A stretch of 64,000 nt of DNA from Pseudalkalibacillus sp. SCS-8 (GCF_040126055.1 NZ_CP143541.1:2604001-2668000), one strand, 5' to 3'. Positions 36,307 through 46,399 are shown, counted from the stretch's first letter. Program-made: numbers and translations. Notes: generated by a model from the sequence alone, not told the origin.

Positions 36307-36879
36307 TTACCGAGCTTCGGCAAAAAACTCCTGCCATTTGTATACCCATTCTTTCCGTCTGAACATGTAGAATAATACTGCGAGAATGAAAAGGAGTGAT
36401 AACATCCACTGGAGTGTCAGTTGGTTGAGCCAGCTTCCCAGTGAGGTATACACAATCGCAAGTGGGACATTGGTGAAGACTGAAGCTTTCGTATATTCTT
36501 TAAAATTGCGGGTGATTTCAATCAAGCATAGTGATATGAGATGAAAATGGAGAAAAGGCACAAGTCGTAAAATCGTGATTTGCCCGAATGATAAAGTGGA
36601 GCGTTTACCGAACCACTTTTCCTTCAACTTCATAAACCTGCTGTACGATTTGGGCAACGACTTCACTAATGCATAGAAATACAGGCTGACAAGTGTGATG
36701 CCAATCAACGAGTAGATCGTACCGAAAATAACACCAAACGCAACCCCACCTAAAATACATATGAAGCCTACTGGTATGAACAGAAATTGCCGGAGTATGT
36801 GCAGGAATATAAATAGGATCGGGGCTAATGCACCGCTTGCGCCAAGCCAGTGGATGAATTGCATCGCATGCTGTTCCAT
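36307..36879 (-). CDS. TVP38/TMEM64 (DedA-like) family membrane protein
   Basis: 190 residues, about five hydrophobic segments including re-entrant-type pieces. The SNARE-associated (PF09335) core is seen in FLFIPVGFICILGGVAFGVIFGTIYSLIG and LRLVPFLHFHLISL. DedA-superfamily members are lipid transporters/flippases; the substrate here is unknown. C-terminus is basic and aromatic (RRKEWVYKWQEFF). Downstream of the DUF1294 gene by 42 bases and ended by a terminator. Confidence 0.78.
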   Translation of the reverse strand: MEQHAMQFIHWLGASGALAPILFIFLHILRQFLFIPVGFICILGGVAFGVIFGTIYSLIGITLVSLYFYALVKSLPKSYSRFMKLKEKWFGKRSTLSFGQITILRLVPFLHFHLISLCLIEITRNFKEYTKASVFTNVPLAIVYTSLGSWLNQLTLQWMLSLLFILAVLFYMFRRKEWVYKWQEFFAEAR

Positions 36880-36921
36880 CTACATCCCCCCATTTACAAT
36901 AGTATGAGGGAGCTTTAGCGA

Positions 36922-37179
36922 TTAGACGTACCAATAGAAATAAACGATGGCTTGTAAAGCGATGATAGCAGGTACGCCATATTTAAAAGTGGCATGTTTC
37001 GTCTTGTGGCGGAACGTGCGCATACCGAGAAGGATCCCGACTGCTCCGCCTATGATAACGACGAGCCAGAGGTGCCCTTCTGAAATTCGCCACTGCTGTT
37101 GCCTCGCCTTTCTTTTGTCGATATACATGATAACGAATCCATATAAATTAATTAGTGCAAGTACGATGGGTAGTATCAT
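36922..37179 (-). CDS. ysdA: YsdA-like DUF1294 membrane protein
   Basis: 85 residues, three hydrophobic segments. The DUF1294 signature is complete: YGFVIMYIDKRKARQQQWRISE, GGAVGILLGMRTFRHKTKHATF. Function unknown. Its ATG overlaps the stop of the HNH gene by four bases (ATGA). Corresponds in place and family to B. subtilis ysdA. Confidence 0.85.
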   Translation of the reverse strand: MILPIVLALINLYGFVIMYIDKRKARQQQWRISEGHLWLVVIIGGAVGILLGMRTFRHKTKHATFKYGVPAIIALQAIVYFYWYV

Positions 37180-37481
37180 CTTTTGCCTTTCCTTTTCTTT
37201 TCGTTGGATTTACGGGTAAGTGGAATGGCGGTGGATGGTTGTTTACGAATCCACTTGACGTATTTATGTATTTTTTCGTTCGCTCTGAGCGATTTCAAAT
37301 CAGGATAAAGGGTTGCAAGCTCTTGATTGGTAAAAAGCGCATGCACCTGCTTGTGACAAGGAATGCAAAGCTGGGCCGTTTCACCGAAAGTCCCGCCATA
37401 TTCACGAGGAACCAGGTGATGTTCAGTCGTTTTCACATTTTGTCTTCCGCAAAGCTCACAAGTTGTAATCGTATCACCCAT
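37176..37481 (-). CDS. HNH endonuclease domain protein
   Basis: 101 residues, a compact HNH/McrA-like zinc fold: CELCG, then EHHLVPREYGG (the catalytic His pair), CIPCHKQVHALFTNQELA. C-terminal tail is strongly basic (RKSNEKKRKGKR). Small stand-alone HNH proteins of this kind (YisB-like) are common in Bacillus; substrate unknown. Of the frame from 37550 the first 23 codons are discarded because GGAG lies eight bases before the ATG at 37481. Overlaps the next gene start. Confidence 0.75.
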   Translation of the reverse strand: MGDTITTCELCGRQNVKTTEHHLVPREYGGTFGETAQLCIPCHKQVHALFTNQELATLYPDLKSLRANEKIHKYVKWIRKQPSTAIPLTRKSNEKKRKGKR

Positions 37482-37544
37482 CCAATCAACTCCATTCAAT
37501 CCGTTAGCCCTGTTTGTATGCCCTACCCTATGCTGAATTCTGTC

Positions 37545-37790
37545 CCCCATTTTGGGTTTTCAGCGTTCTCAGGGATAGAAAGAGCACTTTTCTGTCCTTC
37601 ATTTTGGGACTTTGTTGTTTTGAGGACAGATAACCGTAACTAGCGTCCTCCATTTAGTCAATTTCCTATTTTCGGGGACTCATGAACGCTCCTTGCGTCC
37701 TTCATTTAGCCGATTCCCTTTTTCAGGGACGCATGGACCTGACATGAGTGCATGAACTCGGAATTCCAGCGTTTTCGTTACCTCATGGAG
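37545..37790. repeat. Intergenic tandem repeat array B (about 52 bp)
   Basis: About five degenerate units. The anchors GCGTCC(T/C)(T/C)CATTTAG at 37643 and 37695 are 52 bases apart; TTTT(C/G) anchors fall at about 37566, 37618, 37669, 37720 and 37772, spaced 51-52. The array fills most of the gap between the HNH gene start and the rplT terminator. Same period and layout as arrays A, C and D. Confidence 0.7.
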
Positions 37791-37865
37791 GGACAATCAT
37801 CGTTCGTTTCCCTTTTCATAGTGGCGTTTAACTCTCTTTTACCACCATAAACCTAACTCAGTATG

Positions 37866-37902
37866 TAAAAAAGAGGATTGACTACTGTAAGTCAATCCCC
37901 TC
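37866..37902 (-). terminator. Terminator of infC-rpmI-rplT
   Basis: Stem GAGGGGATTGAC paired with GTCAATCCTC followed by TTTTTT on the minus strand. Confidence 0.9.
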
Positions 37903-37911
37903 ATTCAATCG

Positions 37912-38271
37912 TTACGCCTTAAGGCTTTCTTTTGCTTTAGATGCTAGTTCAGCAAACGCTTTTTCGTCGTTTACAGCTAGTTCAGCTAGCATTTTACGGT
38001 TAACGTCAATTCCAGCTTGCTTCAATCCGTGCATCATGCGGCTGTAAGAAATTCCGTTCATACGAGCTGCAGCGTTGATACGAGTGATCCATAGTTTACG
38101 GAAATCGCGCTTTTTTTGACGACGGTCACGGTACGCATAGCGTAGTGATTTGAAGACCTGTTGTTGTGCAACTTTAAATAATTTATGTTTAGCACCAAAA
38201 TAACCTTTTGCTAGTTTTAATACGCGCTTACGACGACGACGTGTTACATAGCCACCTTTTACTCTTGGCAT
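37912..38271 (-). CDS. rplT: 50S ribosomal protein L20
   Basis: 119 residues, standard length. Basic N-terminal RNA-binding arm ([29 protein letters not shown]) and globular C-terminal domain with [14 protein letters not shown]. An assembly protein of 23S rRNA; in Bacillus it also represses its own operon through the infC leader. Last gene of infC-rpmI-rplT. Confidence 0.98.
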   Translation of the reverse strand: MPRVKGGYVTRRRRKRVLKLAKGYFGAKHKLFKVAQQQVFKSLRYAYRDRRQKKRDFRKLWITRINAAARMNGISYSRMMHGLKQAGIDVNRKMLAELAVNDEKAFAELASKAKESLKA

Positions 38272-38351
38272 GGTAATCCCTCCTAGAATTTTCAGTAAAT
38301 GTTATAAGTTCGAACGAGTTCAAAAGTCGAAAATGACTTTTGACTTCCGAT

Positions 38352-38540
38352 TTAGATCATGTCTTTGATGCGCTTGTAGTCACCTTTAGATACAAGAGCA
38401 GACTTACGAAGCTTACGCTTTTGCTTTTGAGACTTGTTACGGAACATGTGGCTTGTGAATGCGTGTGCACGCTTCAACTTCCCAGTTCCAGTTTTCTTGA
38501 ATCGCTTAGCAGTCCCTTTATGAGATTTCATTTTAGGCAT
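38352..38540 (-). CDS. rpmI: 50S ribosomal protein L35
   Basis: 62 residues, beginning [20 protein letters not shown]; four residues shorter at the C-terminus than B. subtilis L35 (66), otherwise typical. AGGAGGAAC before the ATG. Between infC and rplT. Confidence 0.97.
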   Translation of the reverse strand: MPKMKSHKGTAKRFKKTGTGKLKRAHAFTSHMFRNKSQKQKRKLRKSALVSKGDYKRIKDMI

Positions 38541-38559
38541 AGTAGAGTTCCTCCTTTAA

Positions 38560-39078
38560 TTACTTTTCGTTGATTGGAGCGAGGATTAGAAACATACTGC
38601 GACCTTCCATTTTCGGCTTGGATTCAATTGTTCCAAGATCCTCACATTCTTTTGCCATTCGCATGAGCACTTCACGTCCAAGCTCGGAGTGAGTGATCGC
38701 ACGACCTCGGAAACGGATGGACGCTTTCACTTTGTTCCCTTTGTCAAGGAACTTTCTCGCGTTACGAAGCTTTGTATTGAAATCATGTTCTTCAATATTC
38801 GGACTAAGACGAACTTCTTTCGTCGTAATCGTTTTTTGATTCTTACGCGCTTCTTTTTCTTTTTTCTGTTGCTCGTAACGGTACTTCCCGTAGTCCATGA
38901 TTCGGCATACCGGTGGTTTTGCGTTAGGGGCAACAAGAACAAGATCCAGGTTTGCGTTCTGAGCAATCTCAAGTGCTTCTTGACGAGTTTTTACGCCAAT
39001 TTGATCTCCATTGGCGCCAATCAGGCGAACTTCGCGAGCGCGAATGCCATCGTTGACCATCATGTCCTTACTAATAAT
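38560..39078 (-). CDS. infC: Translation initiation factor IF-3
   Basis: Binds the 30S subunit, prevents premature 50S joining and proofreads the start codon. N-domain ([21 protein letters not shown]), linker helix rich in Lys/Glu ([15 protein letters not shown]) and C-domain ([17 protein letters not shown]). The longest frame from 39126 is not credible: GGAGGT lies six bases before an ATT at 39078, and a second ATT is at 39075. The rare ATT start is the family rule, giving a self-discriminating initiation; length about 172 agrees with B. subtilis IF-3. Confidence 0.95.
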   Translation of the reverse strand: MISKDMMVNDGIRAREVRLIGANGDQIGVKTRQEALEIAQNANLDLVLVAPNAKPPVCRIMDYGKYRYEQQKKEKEARKNQKTITTKEVRLSPNIEEHDFNTKLRNARKFLDKGNKVKASIRFRGRAITHSELGREVLMRMAKECEDLGTIESKPKMEGRSMFLILAPINEK

Positions 39079-39124
39079 GAGCCACCTCCATCGATTTTTA
39101 CAACCTAATATGTTCTTGTAAAAC

Positions 39125-39300
39125 ATGCAAATCTATTTTTAAAACAAAATAGAAAAAGCGTCGGCGCATACCACACCCACACTGAAATATCGATCTTACA
39201 ATGAGATCTCGTTCATCGTACCTGTCAGCTGCACATTCATGCGCCAATCAGGTGAGAAGCGGGTGCTTCTGCTTTTACAAGAATATTCGATTATTATCAC
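39125..39300 (-). promoter_or_regulatory. L20-type autoregulatory leader of infC-rpmI-rplT
   Basis: The untranslated leader contains GAAGCACCCGCTTC (hairpin), the pairing GATTGGCGCATG with TATGCGCCGACG, then CTTTTTCTATTTTG as a terminator run about 45 bases before the infC ribosome binding site. This is the arrangement of the Rfam L20 leader, in which L20 promotes termination. Boundaries approximate. Confidence 0.75.
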
Positions 39301-39435
39301 ATTAGAATCATATCATCGACGCTACGCACCTGTCAAGTTCTTGACCTGTGCTTTATTCAACCTTTATAGCATATCTTATCTTCCGATGAATTTCAAGAGA
39401 ATTTTTTCAAGATTTCATTTGGCACCTTTTTACAA

Positions 39436-39470
39436 CAAAAAAAGAGACGACCCACTTAGATCGTCTCTTC
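39436..39470 (-). terminator. Terminator of thrS
   Basis: Stem AGAGACGA paired with TCGTCTCT, followed by TTTTTTTG on the minus strand. Confidence 0.9.
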
Positions 39471-39480
39471 CTACAATCAA

Positions 39481-41415
39481 TTAGCTATGTTCAATTTCAG
39501 CGAGCAATTTCTCCTTGAAGCTTTCAAATGGTACCGTTTCTGAATCCTGTTCACCGTACTTTCGAACGTTTACAGCATTCGATTCGATTTCCTGGTCTCC
39601 GACGATGAGCATGTAAGGGATTTTCTTCATTTGTGCTTCACGGATCTTGTATCCGATCTTCTCTTCACGAGAATCGACTTCAACACGGATGCCGCTCGCC
39701 TTCAGCTCTTCATTCACTTTGTACGCATAATCCATATGAACTGAAGAAACCGGGATGATTTTCGCTTGGACTGGCGCTAACCAGGTCGGCAGTGCACCTT
39801 TGTACTCTTCAATCAAGAATGCGACAAAACGTTCCATCGTTGACACGACGCCACGGTGGATGACGACTGGGCGGTGGTCCTGACCATCGCTGCCTTTATA
39901 CGTAAGGTCGAAGCGTTCCGGCAAGTGGAAGTCAAGCTGTACAGTGGAAAGTGTTTCTTCCTTTCCGAGAGCTGTTTTTACCTGAACGTCCAGCTTCGGA
40001 CCATAGAAAGCTGCTTCGCCTTCTGCTTCCACATAGTTCAAATTCATATCTTCCATCGTTTCCTTCAACAACGCTTGAGCTCTTTCCCACATTTCATCGT
40101 TGTCGACGTACTTTTCTTTATCCGCTGGATCACGGTAGGAAAGACGAAACTTGTAATCGTTAATTCCGAAGTCTTTGTATACTTTCTGAACCAATTGAAC
40201 GACACGGATGAACTCTTCCTTCAACTGATCTGGACGGACGAAAATGTGCGCATCATTCAACGTCATGGAACGGACACGTTGTAAACCAGCAAGAGCTCCT
40301 GACATTTCATGACGGTGCATCGTACCCAGTTCAGCGATACGAACCGGAAGATCACGGTAGCTGTGCATTGCATTCTTATAAATCATCATATGGTGCGGAC
40401 AGTTCATCGGACGGAGCACGAGCTGTTCATTTTCCATCTCGATCGCTGGATACATGTCCTCCTGGTAATGGTCCCAGTGTCCAGATGTCTTATAGAGCTC
40501 AACGCTACCAAGGTGCGGCGTGTATACGTGATCATAACCGAGCTTCACTTCTGTATCAACGATATAACGCTCGATGACACGGCGGATCGTAGCACCTTTC
40601 GGCAGCCAGATCGGCAAGCCTTGCCCGACTTTTTGTGAAATCGTGAAGATCTCGAGTTCCTTTCCAAGTTTACGGTGGTCACGCTCTTTCGCCTCTTCCA
40701 AGAAATGAAGGTGCTCTTCTAGCTCGGATTTCTTATTGAACGCAGTACCGTAAACACGTTGCAGCATTTGATTATCGCTGTCGCCTCGCCAGTAAGCGCC
40801 TGAAATGTTCATCAGTTTGAACACTTTCAACTTGCTTGTTTGAGGAACGTGTACACCACGGCAAAGGTCGAAAAACTCTCCCTGGTGATAGAACGTAATC
40901 GGCTCTCCTTCTGGAATGGCTTCAACGAGTTCCACCTTCAGCTCATCGCCCATTTCTTTGTAACGGCGGATCGCTTCTTCACGGCTGACCTCTTCACGTG
41001 TAATCTCGAGATTTTCATCTACAATTTTCTTCATTTCTTTTTCGATTTTCGGAAAATCTTCTTCAGTCAGACGATACTCCATATCGATGTCATAGTAGAA
41101 TCCATTCTCAATGACAGGCCCAACACCGAGCTGGATCTTTTCATCTTTAAATACACGCTTGATTGCTTGAGCCATCAAGTGAGCTGTACTGTGACGGATG
41201 ATTTCAAGACCTTCCTCAGAGTCCGGCATGATGATCGTAATTGCACCGTCACGCTCAATCGGTTGACGTAAATCGAGCAATTGATCGTCAAGCTTTCCGG
41301 CAATTGCCTTCTTTTTCAAACCGGGGCTGATTGACGCCGCAATATCTTCTGTTGTTACGCCTTTATCAAATTCTTTTACAGCTCCGTCTGGAAACGTAAT
41401 GTTTACTTTAGACAT
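39481..41415 (-). CDS. thrS: Threonyl-tRNA synthetase
   Basis: 644-residue class II synthetase. TGS domain (about 1-64), editing domain with the zinc/catalytic HXXXH ([10 protein letters not shown]) and CRGVHV, catalytic core (zinc Cys in [12 protein letters not shown], motif 2 [19 protein letters not shown], motif 3 [13 protein letters not shown]), and C-terminal anticodon-binding domain (KIIPVS...[16 protein letters not shown]). ATG at 41415 has GGAG eight bases ahead; three extra upstream codons are dropped. Expression is under a Thr T-box. Confidence 0.97.
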   Translation of the reverse strand: MSKVNITFPDGAVKEFDKGVTTEDIAASISPGLKKKAIAGKLDDQLLDLRQPIERDGAITIIMPDSEEGLEIIRHSTAHLMAQAIKRVFKDEKIQLGVGPVIENGFYYDIDMEYRLTEEDFPKIEKEMKKIVDENLEITREEVSREEAIRRYKEMGDELKVELVEAIPEGEPITFYHQGEFFDLCRGVHVPQTSKLKVFKLMNISGAYWRGDSDNQMLQRVYGTAFNKKSELEEHLHFLEEAKERDHRKLGKELEIFTISQKVGQGLPIWLPKGATIRRVIERYIVDTEVKLGYDHVYTPHLGSVELYKTSGHWDHYQEDMYPAIEMENEQLVLRPMNCPHHMMIYKNAMHSYRDLPVRIAELGTMHRHEMSGALAGLQRVRSMTLNDAHIFVRPDQLKEEFIRVVQLVQKVYKDFGINDYKFRLSYRDPADKEKYVDNDEMWERAQALLKETMEDMNLNYVEAEGEAAFYGPKLDVQVKTALGKEETLSTVQLDFHLPERFDLTYKGSDGQDHRPVVIHRGVVSTMERFVAFLIEEYKGALPTWLAPVQAKIIPVSSVHMDYAYKVNEELKASGIRVEVDSREEKIGYKIREAQMKKIPYMLIVGDQEIESNAVNVRKYGEQDSETVPFESFKEKLLAEIEHS

Positions 41416-41489
41416 GGTTCTCACTCCTACAATTTACGTAATCACTACCACTACGGATTCCATTTCTCTATGCGGCTAGCAACCGAAAG

Positions 41490-41765
41490 AAATAAAAAAC
41501 ACCCGTCCCTAAGAAAGGGACGAGTGTTGTACTCGCGGTTCCACCCTCGTTCCGATCGTATGTGAAAAATACGAATCAGCACTTGGAATGTTTAACGGTC
41601 ATTCGCCGTCAACGGATACTTCAAAATTCCCCGTTGAAGTTCAGAGGTGGTAAGTCCTTCTGACATGGTGAAGAGCTTTCAGCTAAGGCTCTCCTCTCTG
41701 GTAACCAGTCTGTAAAAAGGCTCATGTCCTCATCGATACTTTGGTAATGTAGCTTATTGTTATGT
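41490..41765 (-). promoter_or_regulatory. Thr T-box leader of thrS
   Basis: Minus strand: T-box core GGGTGGAACCGCGAG (about 41535-41550), then terminator stem ACACTCGTCCCTTTC / AGGGACGGGTGTT with T run (41493-41530). In Stem I, GGACTTACCACCTCTG provides an ACC (Thr) specifier. Together with the promoter it fills the 399-base gap between thrS and ytxC. Confidence 0.92.
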
Positions 41766-41768
41766 AGT

Positions 41769-41797
41769 ATTATATTCACTTCACCAAAGAAAATCAA
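41769..41797 (-). promoter_or_regulatory. Sigma-A-type promoter of thrS
   Basis: Minus strand: TTGATT (41792-41797), 17 bases, TATAAT (41769-41774), immediately before the T-box leader. Confidence 0.8.
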
Positions 41798-41814
41798 GCC
41801 TTTATTCAGACACA

Positions 41815-42684
41815 TTAAAGTTTTTGCTGGCGATCCTCAAACTTACTACAAGGAAAAAACTTGACCCGTTCCTGAAAAATATTTTGAATCGCTTGGTGCA
41901 AGGTGGCATCTGTTTCATCTGTGAAGAGATAAATTTTCGAAGGGGCGATTTCAATCAACAGTTTCAAAACATCCGGCCCAGCAAAATCTTCAAATCGTTT
42001 CTGTTCATCCAGCATCAAACTGTTGATGTCTTCTTGCTTCAACTCATAATCATGCTCGTTGTATACCCTGAACCTGTCAGGCTCATGCTTGAGATAAACG
42101 ATAGAGAACAGAGAGACCCGGGTTTTGACATATTGTCTCAATTGATGAATGTACTCCTGGTATTCCTGCTCCAGTTTGAATTCATCAATGGCGCATTCAA
42201 TATAGGTTTGAAGGAGTTCCCGGTATGACTTCAATCGAAATTGCAAGAAGGATTCATAAGAAAACACCATGTCACAATCGAAGAGCACTTCCAACGCTTC
42301 CACAATGACATCCTCTCTCCGTGGCAATTCCCTCACTGCGGGAATGTCATCTCCATGCCCATCTAACAAGCAACGGACAATCGGCAGGATCTGTGATTGT
42401 TCTTCTTTATCCTGAAAATAATAGGTGTGCTCTAATATACGGATAATCCAGCTGTCCTCTCTTGTCCGTATGATATGCTCGGCGAAAAAGTTCAATAACG
42501 TCGGTTTTAGCATGTCACAAACCGGATCCCGGGAATCAAAATCAATCGTCAGGGCAAGATCGTCTGTAAAATGGATCTTGACGGGGGTAGACCGGTTGGA
42601 TTTTTTGTGGTTGCTAAGTAATTTGGCTACACGTTTATACAGGTAATGTCCTTCTTTTTCATCTAGGAAATGGATCGTAACCAA
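41815..42684 (-). CDS. ytxC: Sporulation protein YtxC
   Basis: 289-residue soluble protein of the YtxC family, between dnaI and thrS as in B. subtilis (281). Sporulation-associated by family; biochemical role unknown. Conserved stretches include LTIDFDSRDPVCDMLKP and FLQFRLKSYRELLQTYIECAIDEF. Ends 18 bases before the thrS -35 element, and has its own upstream region after the dnaI terminator. Confidence 0.85.
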   Translation of the reverse strand: MVTIHFLDEKEGHYLYKRVAKLLSNHKKSNRSTPVKIHFTDDLALTIDFDSRDPVCDMLKPTLLNFFAEHIIRTREDSWIIRILEHTYYFQDKEEQSQILPIVRCLLDGHGDDIPAVRELPRREDVIVEALEVLFDCDMVFSYESFLQFRLKSYRELLQTYIECAIDEFKLEQEYQEYIHQLRQYVKTRVSLFSIVYLKHEPDRFRVYNEHDYELKQEDINSLMLDEQKRFEDFAGPDVLKLLIEIAPSKIYLFTDETDATLHQAIQNIFQERVKFFPCSKFEDRQQKL

Positions 42685-42821
42685 CCTTTATCCTCCTTGT
42701 CCATATTCATTGCTACAATATATGAACAAATTGGAAGATTATTCATTCAGGAACATTTCCACATGCCTAGAGGAGCTCAATGATCCTCATGCAGCATATT
42801 CGATACATCACCTGACCTGTA

Positions 42822-42853
42822 TAAAAAAAAGAGACTGATGTTCATCAGTCTCT
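42822..42853 (-). terminator. Terminator of dnaB-dnaI
   Basis: Stem AGAGACTGATG paired with CATCAGTCTCT followed by eight T on the minus strand; the stem overlaps the dnaI stop codon. Confidence 0.9.
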
Positions 42854-43799
42854 AAGCATTGCTTCTTCTGTTTTCTCCACCAAGCTTGATTTCAGTTGTG
42901 AAATGCTTGATGCGTTCCATGATCCGTTTTGCTTTCATCTGCTCAATCCCCGCCTTTTGGGAATATGCCAAATGATCCTCCAATTCTTCGTAATCATAAT
43001 TGGAGGTATAACAAGTCGGGAGCTTTTCCATCATACGATATTGTAGGATGGAGCCGAGCACTTCATCTCTCACCCAGCTCGACATCGATTCTGCTCCGAT
43101 ATCGTCCAATACAAGCACAGGGGCATTTTTTATCACGTTCAACTTTTCATCGACCGTCTGATCTCCGATGGACGTTTTCATTTCTCTGAAGAAGTCAGGT
43201 GTGTACACAAGCATCGTTTGGATTTTTTTCTTAGCAAGAGCGTTGGCGATTGCGCCCATTAAGAATGTTTTCCCAACTCCGAAGCTTCCATGAACATACA
43301 GCCCTTTCGGATTGTCTTCAGGGTCGATGACTGATTTCACGAATTCTGCCGCTTTACGAGTCGCAAGGTATCTTTCCTGATCTTTCCGATCGAATTGGTC
43401 AAAGGTTGCAGAAAGGATATCCTTCGGGATGAAATAACTTTTTATTAAGGATTGCAGCTTTTCCATTTCGTCTTGCGCTCTTTTGTTCTGACACCGGTTA
43501 TAGGTGATGTCGATGATTTGACCATTGATGAATAATTCCGGCTCATACCCTTTGATCATATTTTGACAGTGCTTCAGATCCTTGCATCCTTCACACCGTT
43601 TCGTCCCTTCAAGGAACTCCAGTATTCTCGGCAAGCTACGATTAATCATTTCATTCGTGATCTCTGGATGAGCTTTGTGGAAGGCTTGCCATTCAGGATG
43701 TGCCAAGACTTTACTTTTAACCGCCATCAACTGTTTTTGAACCTTCGATTTTTCAGAGAAACCTTGCATCGTTTCTGATAATGATTTCAATCTTGACAC
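42852..43799 (-). CDS. dnaI: Helicase loader DnaI
   Basis: 315-residue AAA+ ATPase that loads the DnaC replicative helicase at origins and restart sites. N-terminal zinc-binding domain with CEGCKDLKHC near residues 69-78 and a further Cys in NRCQNK; C-terminal AAA+ core with Walker A GSFGVGKTFLMGA (about 168-180) and Walker B PVLVLDDIGAESMS. B. subtilis DnaI is 311 residues. It starts 3 bases after dnaB, so the two are translated together. Confidence 0.96.
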   Translation of the reverse strand: MSRLKSLSETMQGFSEKSKVQKQLMAVKSKVLAHPEWQAFHKAHPEITNEMINRSLPRILEFLEGTKRCEGCKDLKHCQNMIKGYEPELFINGQIIDITYNRCQNKRAQDEMEKLQSLIKSYFIPKDILSATFDQFDRKDQERYLATRKAAEFVKSVIDPEDNPKGLYVHGSFGVGKTFLMGAIANALAKKKIQTMLVYTPDFFREMKTSIGDQTVDEKLNVIKNAPVLVLDDIGAESMSSWVRDEVLGSILQYRMMEKLPTCYTSNYDYEELEDHLAYSQKAGIEQMKAKRIMERIKHFTTEIKLGGENRRSNA

Positions 43800-43802
43800 C
43801 TC

Positions 43803-45185
43803 CTATAATTCTTTCAAATAGTCTTCCAACCACTTTTCATCCATTTCTGAAACAGATTGTTGGTTCTTCTTTTCCTTTGGTTGATGATTATGATCATCTT
43901 TCATCCACTTCGGCAATTTATCTCTTCGTACTTCATTCCGTTGATATTTTGAATATTTCGGGTTGAAATTCGATTTCTGATTTTTGTACGCCTGATATTT
44001 CTGATGCTCAGCCTTTGCCAGGGCCATAGCGTCTTTGACCGTTTTTATTTTCTTACGCTTCCATTGGCTTGCAATTTTTTCGACATGACTATGAATCAAC
44101 TTCATGTCGTTCGTATTAAGGACATAATCAATCAACACATTGACAACCCCGGCAGGCAGATTTTGATCGAACATGATCGTATCAATCAATTTAAGATCTG
44201 CACTTGCTGCTCGGCCACCCTCACTATGTCGTTCCAGTAACGCTTTAGGTGAGATCGTTTCAAATGTATGAACCATCATTTCTTCCGGTGTCTGTGGAGA
44301 TTGTGTATTTGCCGGAGCAGGGGAGTCCTCTTGCTTTCTCACACTCAGTGTAGGCAGTTGACCAGGCTTTTCGATCTTGTACCACCTTTGCACTTCATTT
44401 CTGAGTGATTTGACTGTCAAAACGTCATCTCTAAAATAAGCTTGTTGAATAATACTGCTCATATCCAATGGCGAAATCTCGTAAATGAATGCTAGTCGAT
44501 AAATCGCATCCTTGATTTCACTTGTTATAACTTCCGACGGTATAATGAAGCTGCTTAAATTACGTACGAGCAAGTCAAAATCAAAATCCTCTTCCGTGAA
44601 TTGTGGAGATCGGCTGGTTGCTATCTTTTCTGATTCACTTCCTGTTGAATCGGATTGGTGGACTTCTGGATGGAGACCCGCTCGCATCTCCGACTGATGT
44701 AAGGAGTGGAAGACTTCATTAAAGCTTGCCGTAATCTCATGATAATCACGTGTGTCTACCGGCTTCATACACAATCGTCTCTTGACCTCGAGATATCGGT
44801 CCTTACCGAGACGACCATAAAGGTAAACACTGATGTCATCCTTGAAAAATTCTTCCGGTGACATGACAGGCAACAATTCATATAAAAATACCCGATCATC
44901 ATCTGATGTCTTCTGATAGGTTTTCATCAGTCCGATTGCTTCAAGCTTCTTCCGTTCTTCAAAAATCTGCTGTAAATTCATTTGTGTATAATTCATCAAG
45001 CTATGATGAGAAGATTCATTCGAACCTAATTCTTCCATCAAGGTCATATACAAACTATAGGCTTTCGCACCAATTAATGGTTGATACAAAAGTGTCACGA
45101 CATTCATGTCCTCTGAGCGAATCCGTCCCCTACAGAAAACAGAATATCGATCGACAGGAAGAATCTCTTTCCAGTGATTCGTCAT
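43803..45185 (-). CDS. dnaB: Replication initiation/membrane attachment protein DnaB
   Basis: 460-residue helicase-loading protein of the Bacillus DnaD/DnaB type, not the E. coli helicase. Two-part structure: N-terminal winged-helix domain (about 1-150) and DnaB_2 (YTEEDFDFDLLVRNLSSF...) domains, with a basic, Asn/Lys-rich C-terminus ending in SVSEMDEKWLEDYLKEL. B. subtilis DnaB has 472 residues. Upstream of dnaI; preceded by the nrdR terminator, so it likely has its own promoter. Confidence 0.95.
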   Translation of the reverse strand: MTNHWKEILPVDRYSVFCRGRIRSEDMNVVTLLYQPLIGAKAYSLYMTLMEELGSNESSHHSLMNYTQMNLQQIFEERKKLEAIGLMKTYQKTSDDDRVFLYELLPVMSPEEFFKDDISVYLYGRLGKDRYLEVKRRLCMKPVDTRDYHEITASFNEVFHSLHQSEMRAGLHPEVHQSDSTGSESEKIATSRSPQFTEEDFDFDLLVRNLSSFIIPSEVITSEIKDAIYRLAFIYEISPLDMSSIIQQAYFRDDVLTVKSLRNEVQRWYKIEKPGQLPTLSVRKQEDSPAPANTQSPQTPEEMMVHTFETISPKALLERHSEGGRAASADLKLIDTIMFDQNLPAGVVNVLIDYVLNTNDMKLIHSHVEKIASQWKRKKIKTVKDAMALAKAEHQKYQAYKNQKSNFNPKYSKYQRNEVRRDKLPKWMKDDHNHQPKEKKNQQSVSEMDEKWLEDYLKEL

Positions 45186-45248
45186 ATTTTCTTCACCTAA
45201 TCTATCTCAAAAATTGACTTTATTGATTGAACCAGTACTCGCTACTAG

Positions 45249-45287
45249 AGAAAAAAGGGGTGACCCACTTGCGTCGGAAGCCCCTTT
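45249..45287 (-). terminator. Terminator of nrdR
   Basis: AAGGGG...CCCCTT stem with a long loop followed by TTTTTTC on the minus strand, between nrdR and dnaB. Confidence 0.75.
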
Positions 45288-45366
45288 ATCACCAACAAAT
45301 TATTAGAAATGTGTATCCTTATAGGTGTTGGGAGGTGCCTGACAGCTTGTCATAGGTCAACCCGCT

Positions 45367-45828
45367 TTACTGGTTCTCTCGTTTTAAAAGTTCCTTCAAT
45401 TCATCGATAAAAACGTTGATGTCCTTGAATTGTCTATAAACAGATGCGAAACGAACGTAGGCAACTTCATCTATCTTTGCAAGATGATCCATAACACGTT
45501 CACCGATATCCTTGCTCAGTATCTCAGAAACACCGTCATTTCGTAGATCCTTCTCTACAGAATTCACTACTTCTTCCAGTCTCTCAAAAGGAACGGGGCG
45601 TTTTTCACATGCTTTAATCAGTCCTCTAAGGATCTTATCACGGTTGAATTCTTCGCGAGTGCCCTCTTTTTTGACGACAACAAGCGGAATCTCCTCTACT
45701 GTTTCAAAGGTCGTGAACCTGTAGTTACAAGCTTCACATTCTCTACGACGACGAATTGATCGACCACTATGAACAGGTCGGGAATCTAACACCCTTGTAC
45801 CGTTATTTTGACAGTTTGGACAACGCAT
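45367..45828 (-). CDS. nrdR: Transcriptional repressor NrdR
   Basis: 153-residue zinc-ribbon plus ATP-cone repressor of ribonucleotide reductase genes, sensing dATP/ATP. Zinc ribbon: [15 protein letters not shown]...[17 protein letters not shown] (Cys 3, 6, 31, 34). ATP-cone begins [21 protein letters not shown]. Length as in B. subtilis (152). Order nrdR-dnaB-dnaI is conserved in Bacillus. Confidence 0.96.
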   Translation of the reverse strand: MRCPNCQNNGTRVLDSRPVHSGRSIRRRRECEACNYRFTTFETVEEIPLVVVKKEGTREEFNRDKILRGLIKACEKRPVPFERLEEVVNSVEKDLRNDGVSEILSKDIGERVMDHLAKIDEVAYVRFASVYRQFKDINVFIDELKELLKRENQ

Positions 45829-45971
45829 TTAACCAACCCCACATCGATGAACGACTCTTTATCATGTATGAATGAATCGTTTTAACGAAATTTTATTGAT
45901 ATCTTTACTCTTTAATGATAGTAGAAAGGGTCTGCTGTGACAAGTTCTTTTCCGTCAATCACAAACTATTG

Positions 45972-45998
45972 AAAAAAGGGTGTGCATAGGCACACCCT
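45972..45998 (-). terminator. Terminator of speD
   Basis: Stem AGGGTGTGC paired with GCACACCCT followed by TTTTTT on the minus strand, about 20 bases after the speD stop. Confidence 0.88.
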
Positions 45999-46018
45999 GT
46001 TGTGTTTGTTTGTTTAAT

Positions 46019-46399
46019 TTAGTAAGCAGAAACTTTCTTTTGTCCAACCTTCACTGGACCCATCCCTCTTGGGAGTTCGAAATTTTCTTTAGATGTTGCT
46101 CCAAGCGCTTCTGCAATGTAATTTGCAGCTACATTCGGATCTAGATCGCCACACGTATAAACATCAATACTAGCATAACCATGCTCTGGAAAACTGTGTA
46201 TGGTCAAGTGTGATTCAGAAATGATGACGACACCGCTCACTCCATGTGGTGCAAATTTATGAAAAGCAACTTCTCTGATCTCAGCACCTGACTTTAGAGC
46301 AGCTTCTACAAAAAGTTGTTCAATATATTGCATATTGTTCAACTTCTCCGTGTCACATCCCCATAATTCAGAAATCACATGACGTCCCATTGTATCCAT
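46019..46399 (-). CDS. speD: S-adenosylmethionine decarboxylase proenzyme (prokaryotic class 1B)
   Basis: 126-residue proenzyme giving decarboxylated AdoMet for spermidine synthesis. Self-cleavage before Ser63 in [12 protein letters not shown] creates the pyruvoyl cofactor. Active-site [18 protein letters not shown] is complete. The ATG at 46399 gives [15 protein letters not shown] and 126 residues, as in the B. subtilis enzyme (SpeH/SpeD); ATGs at 46405 and 46429 are too close to or before the AAAGGGGG site. It has a long leader of about 140 bases from its promoter. Confidence 0.94.
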   Translation of the reverse strand: MDTMGRHVISELWGCDTEKLNNMQYIEQLFVEAALKSGAEIREVAFHKFAPHGVSGVVIISESHLTIHSFPEHGYASIDVYTCGDLDPNVAANYIAEALGATSKENFELPRGMGPVKVGQKKVSAY

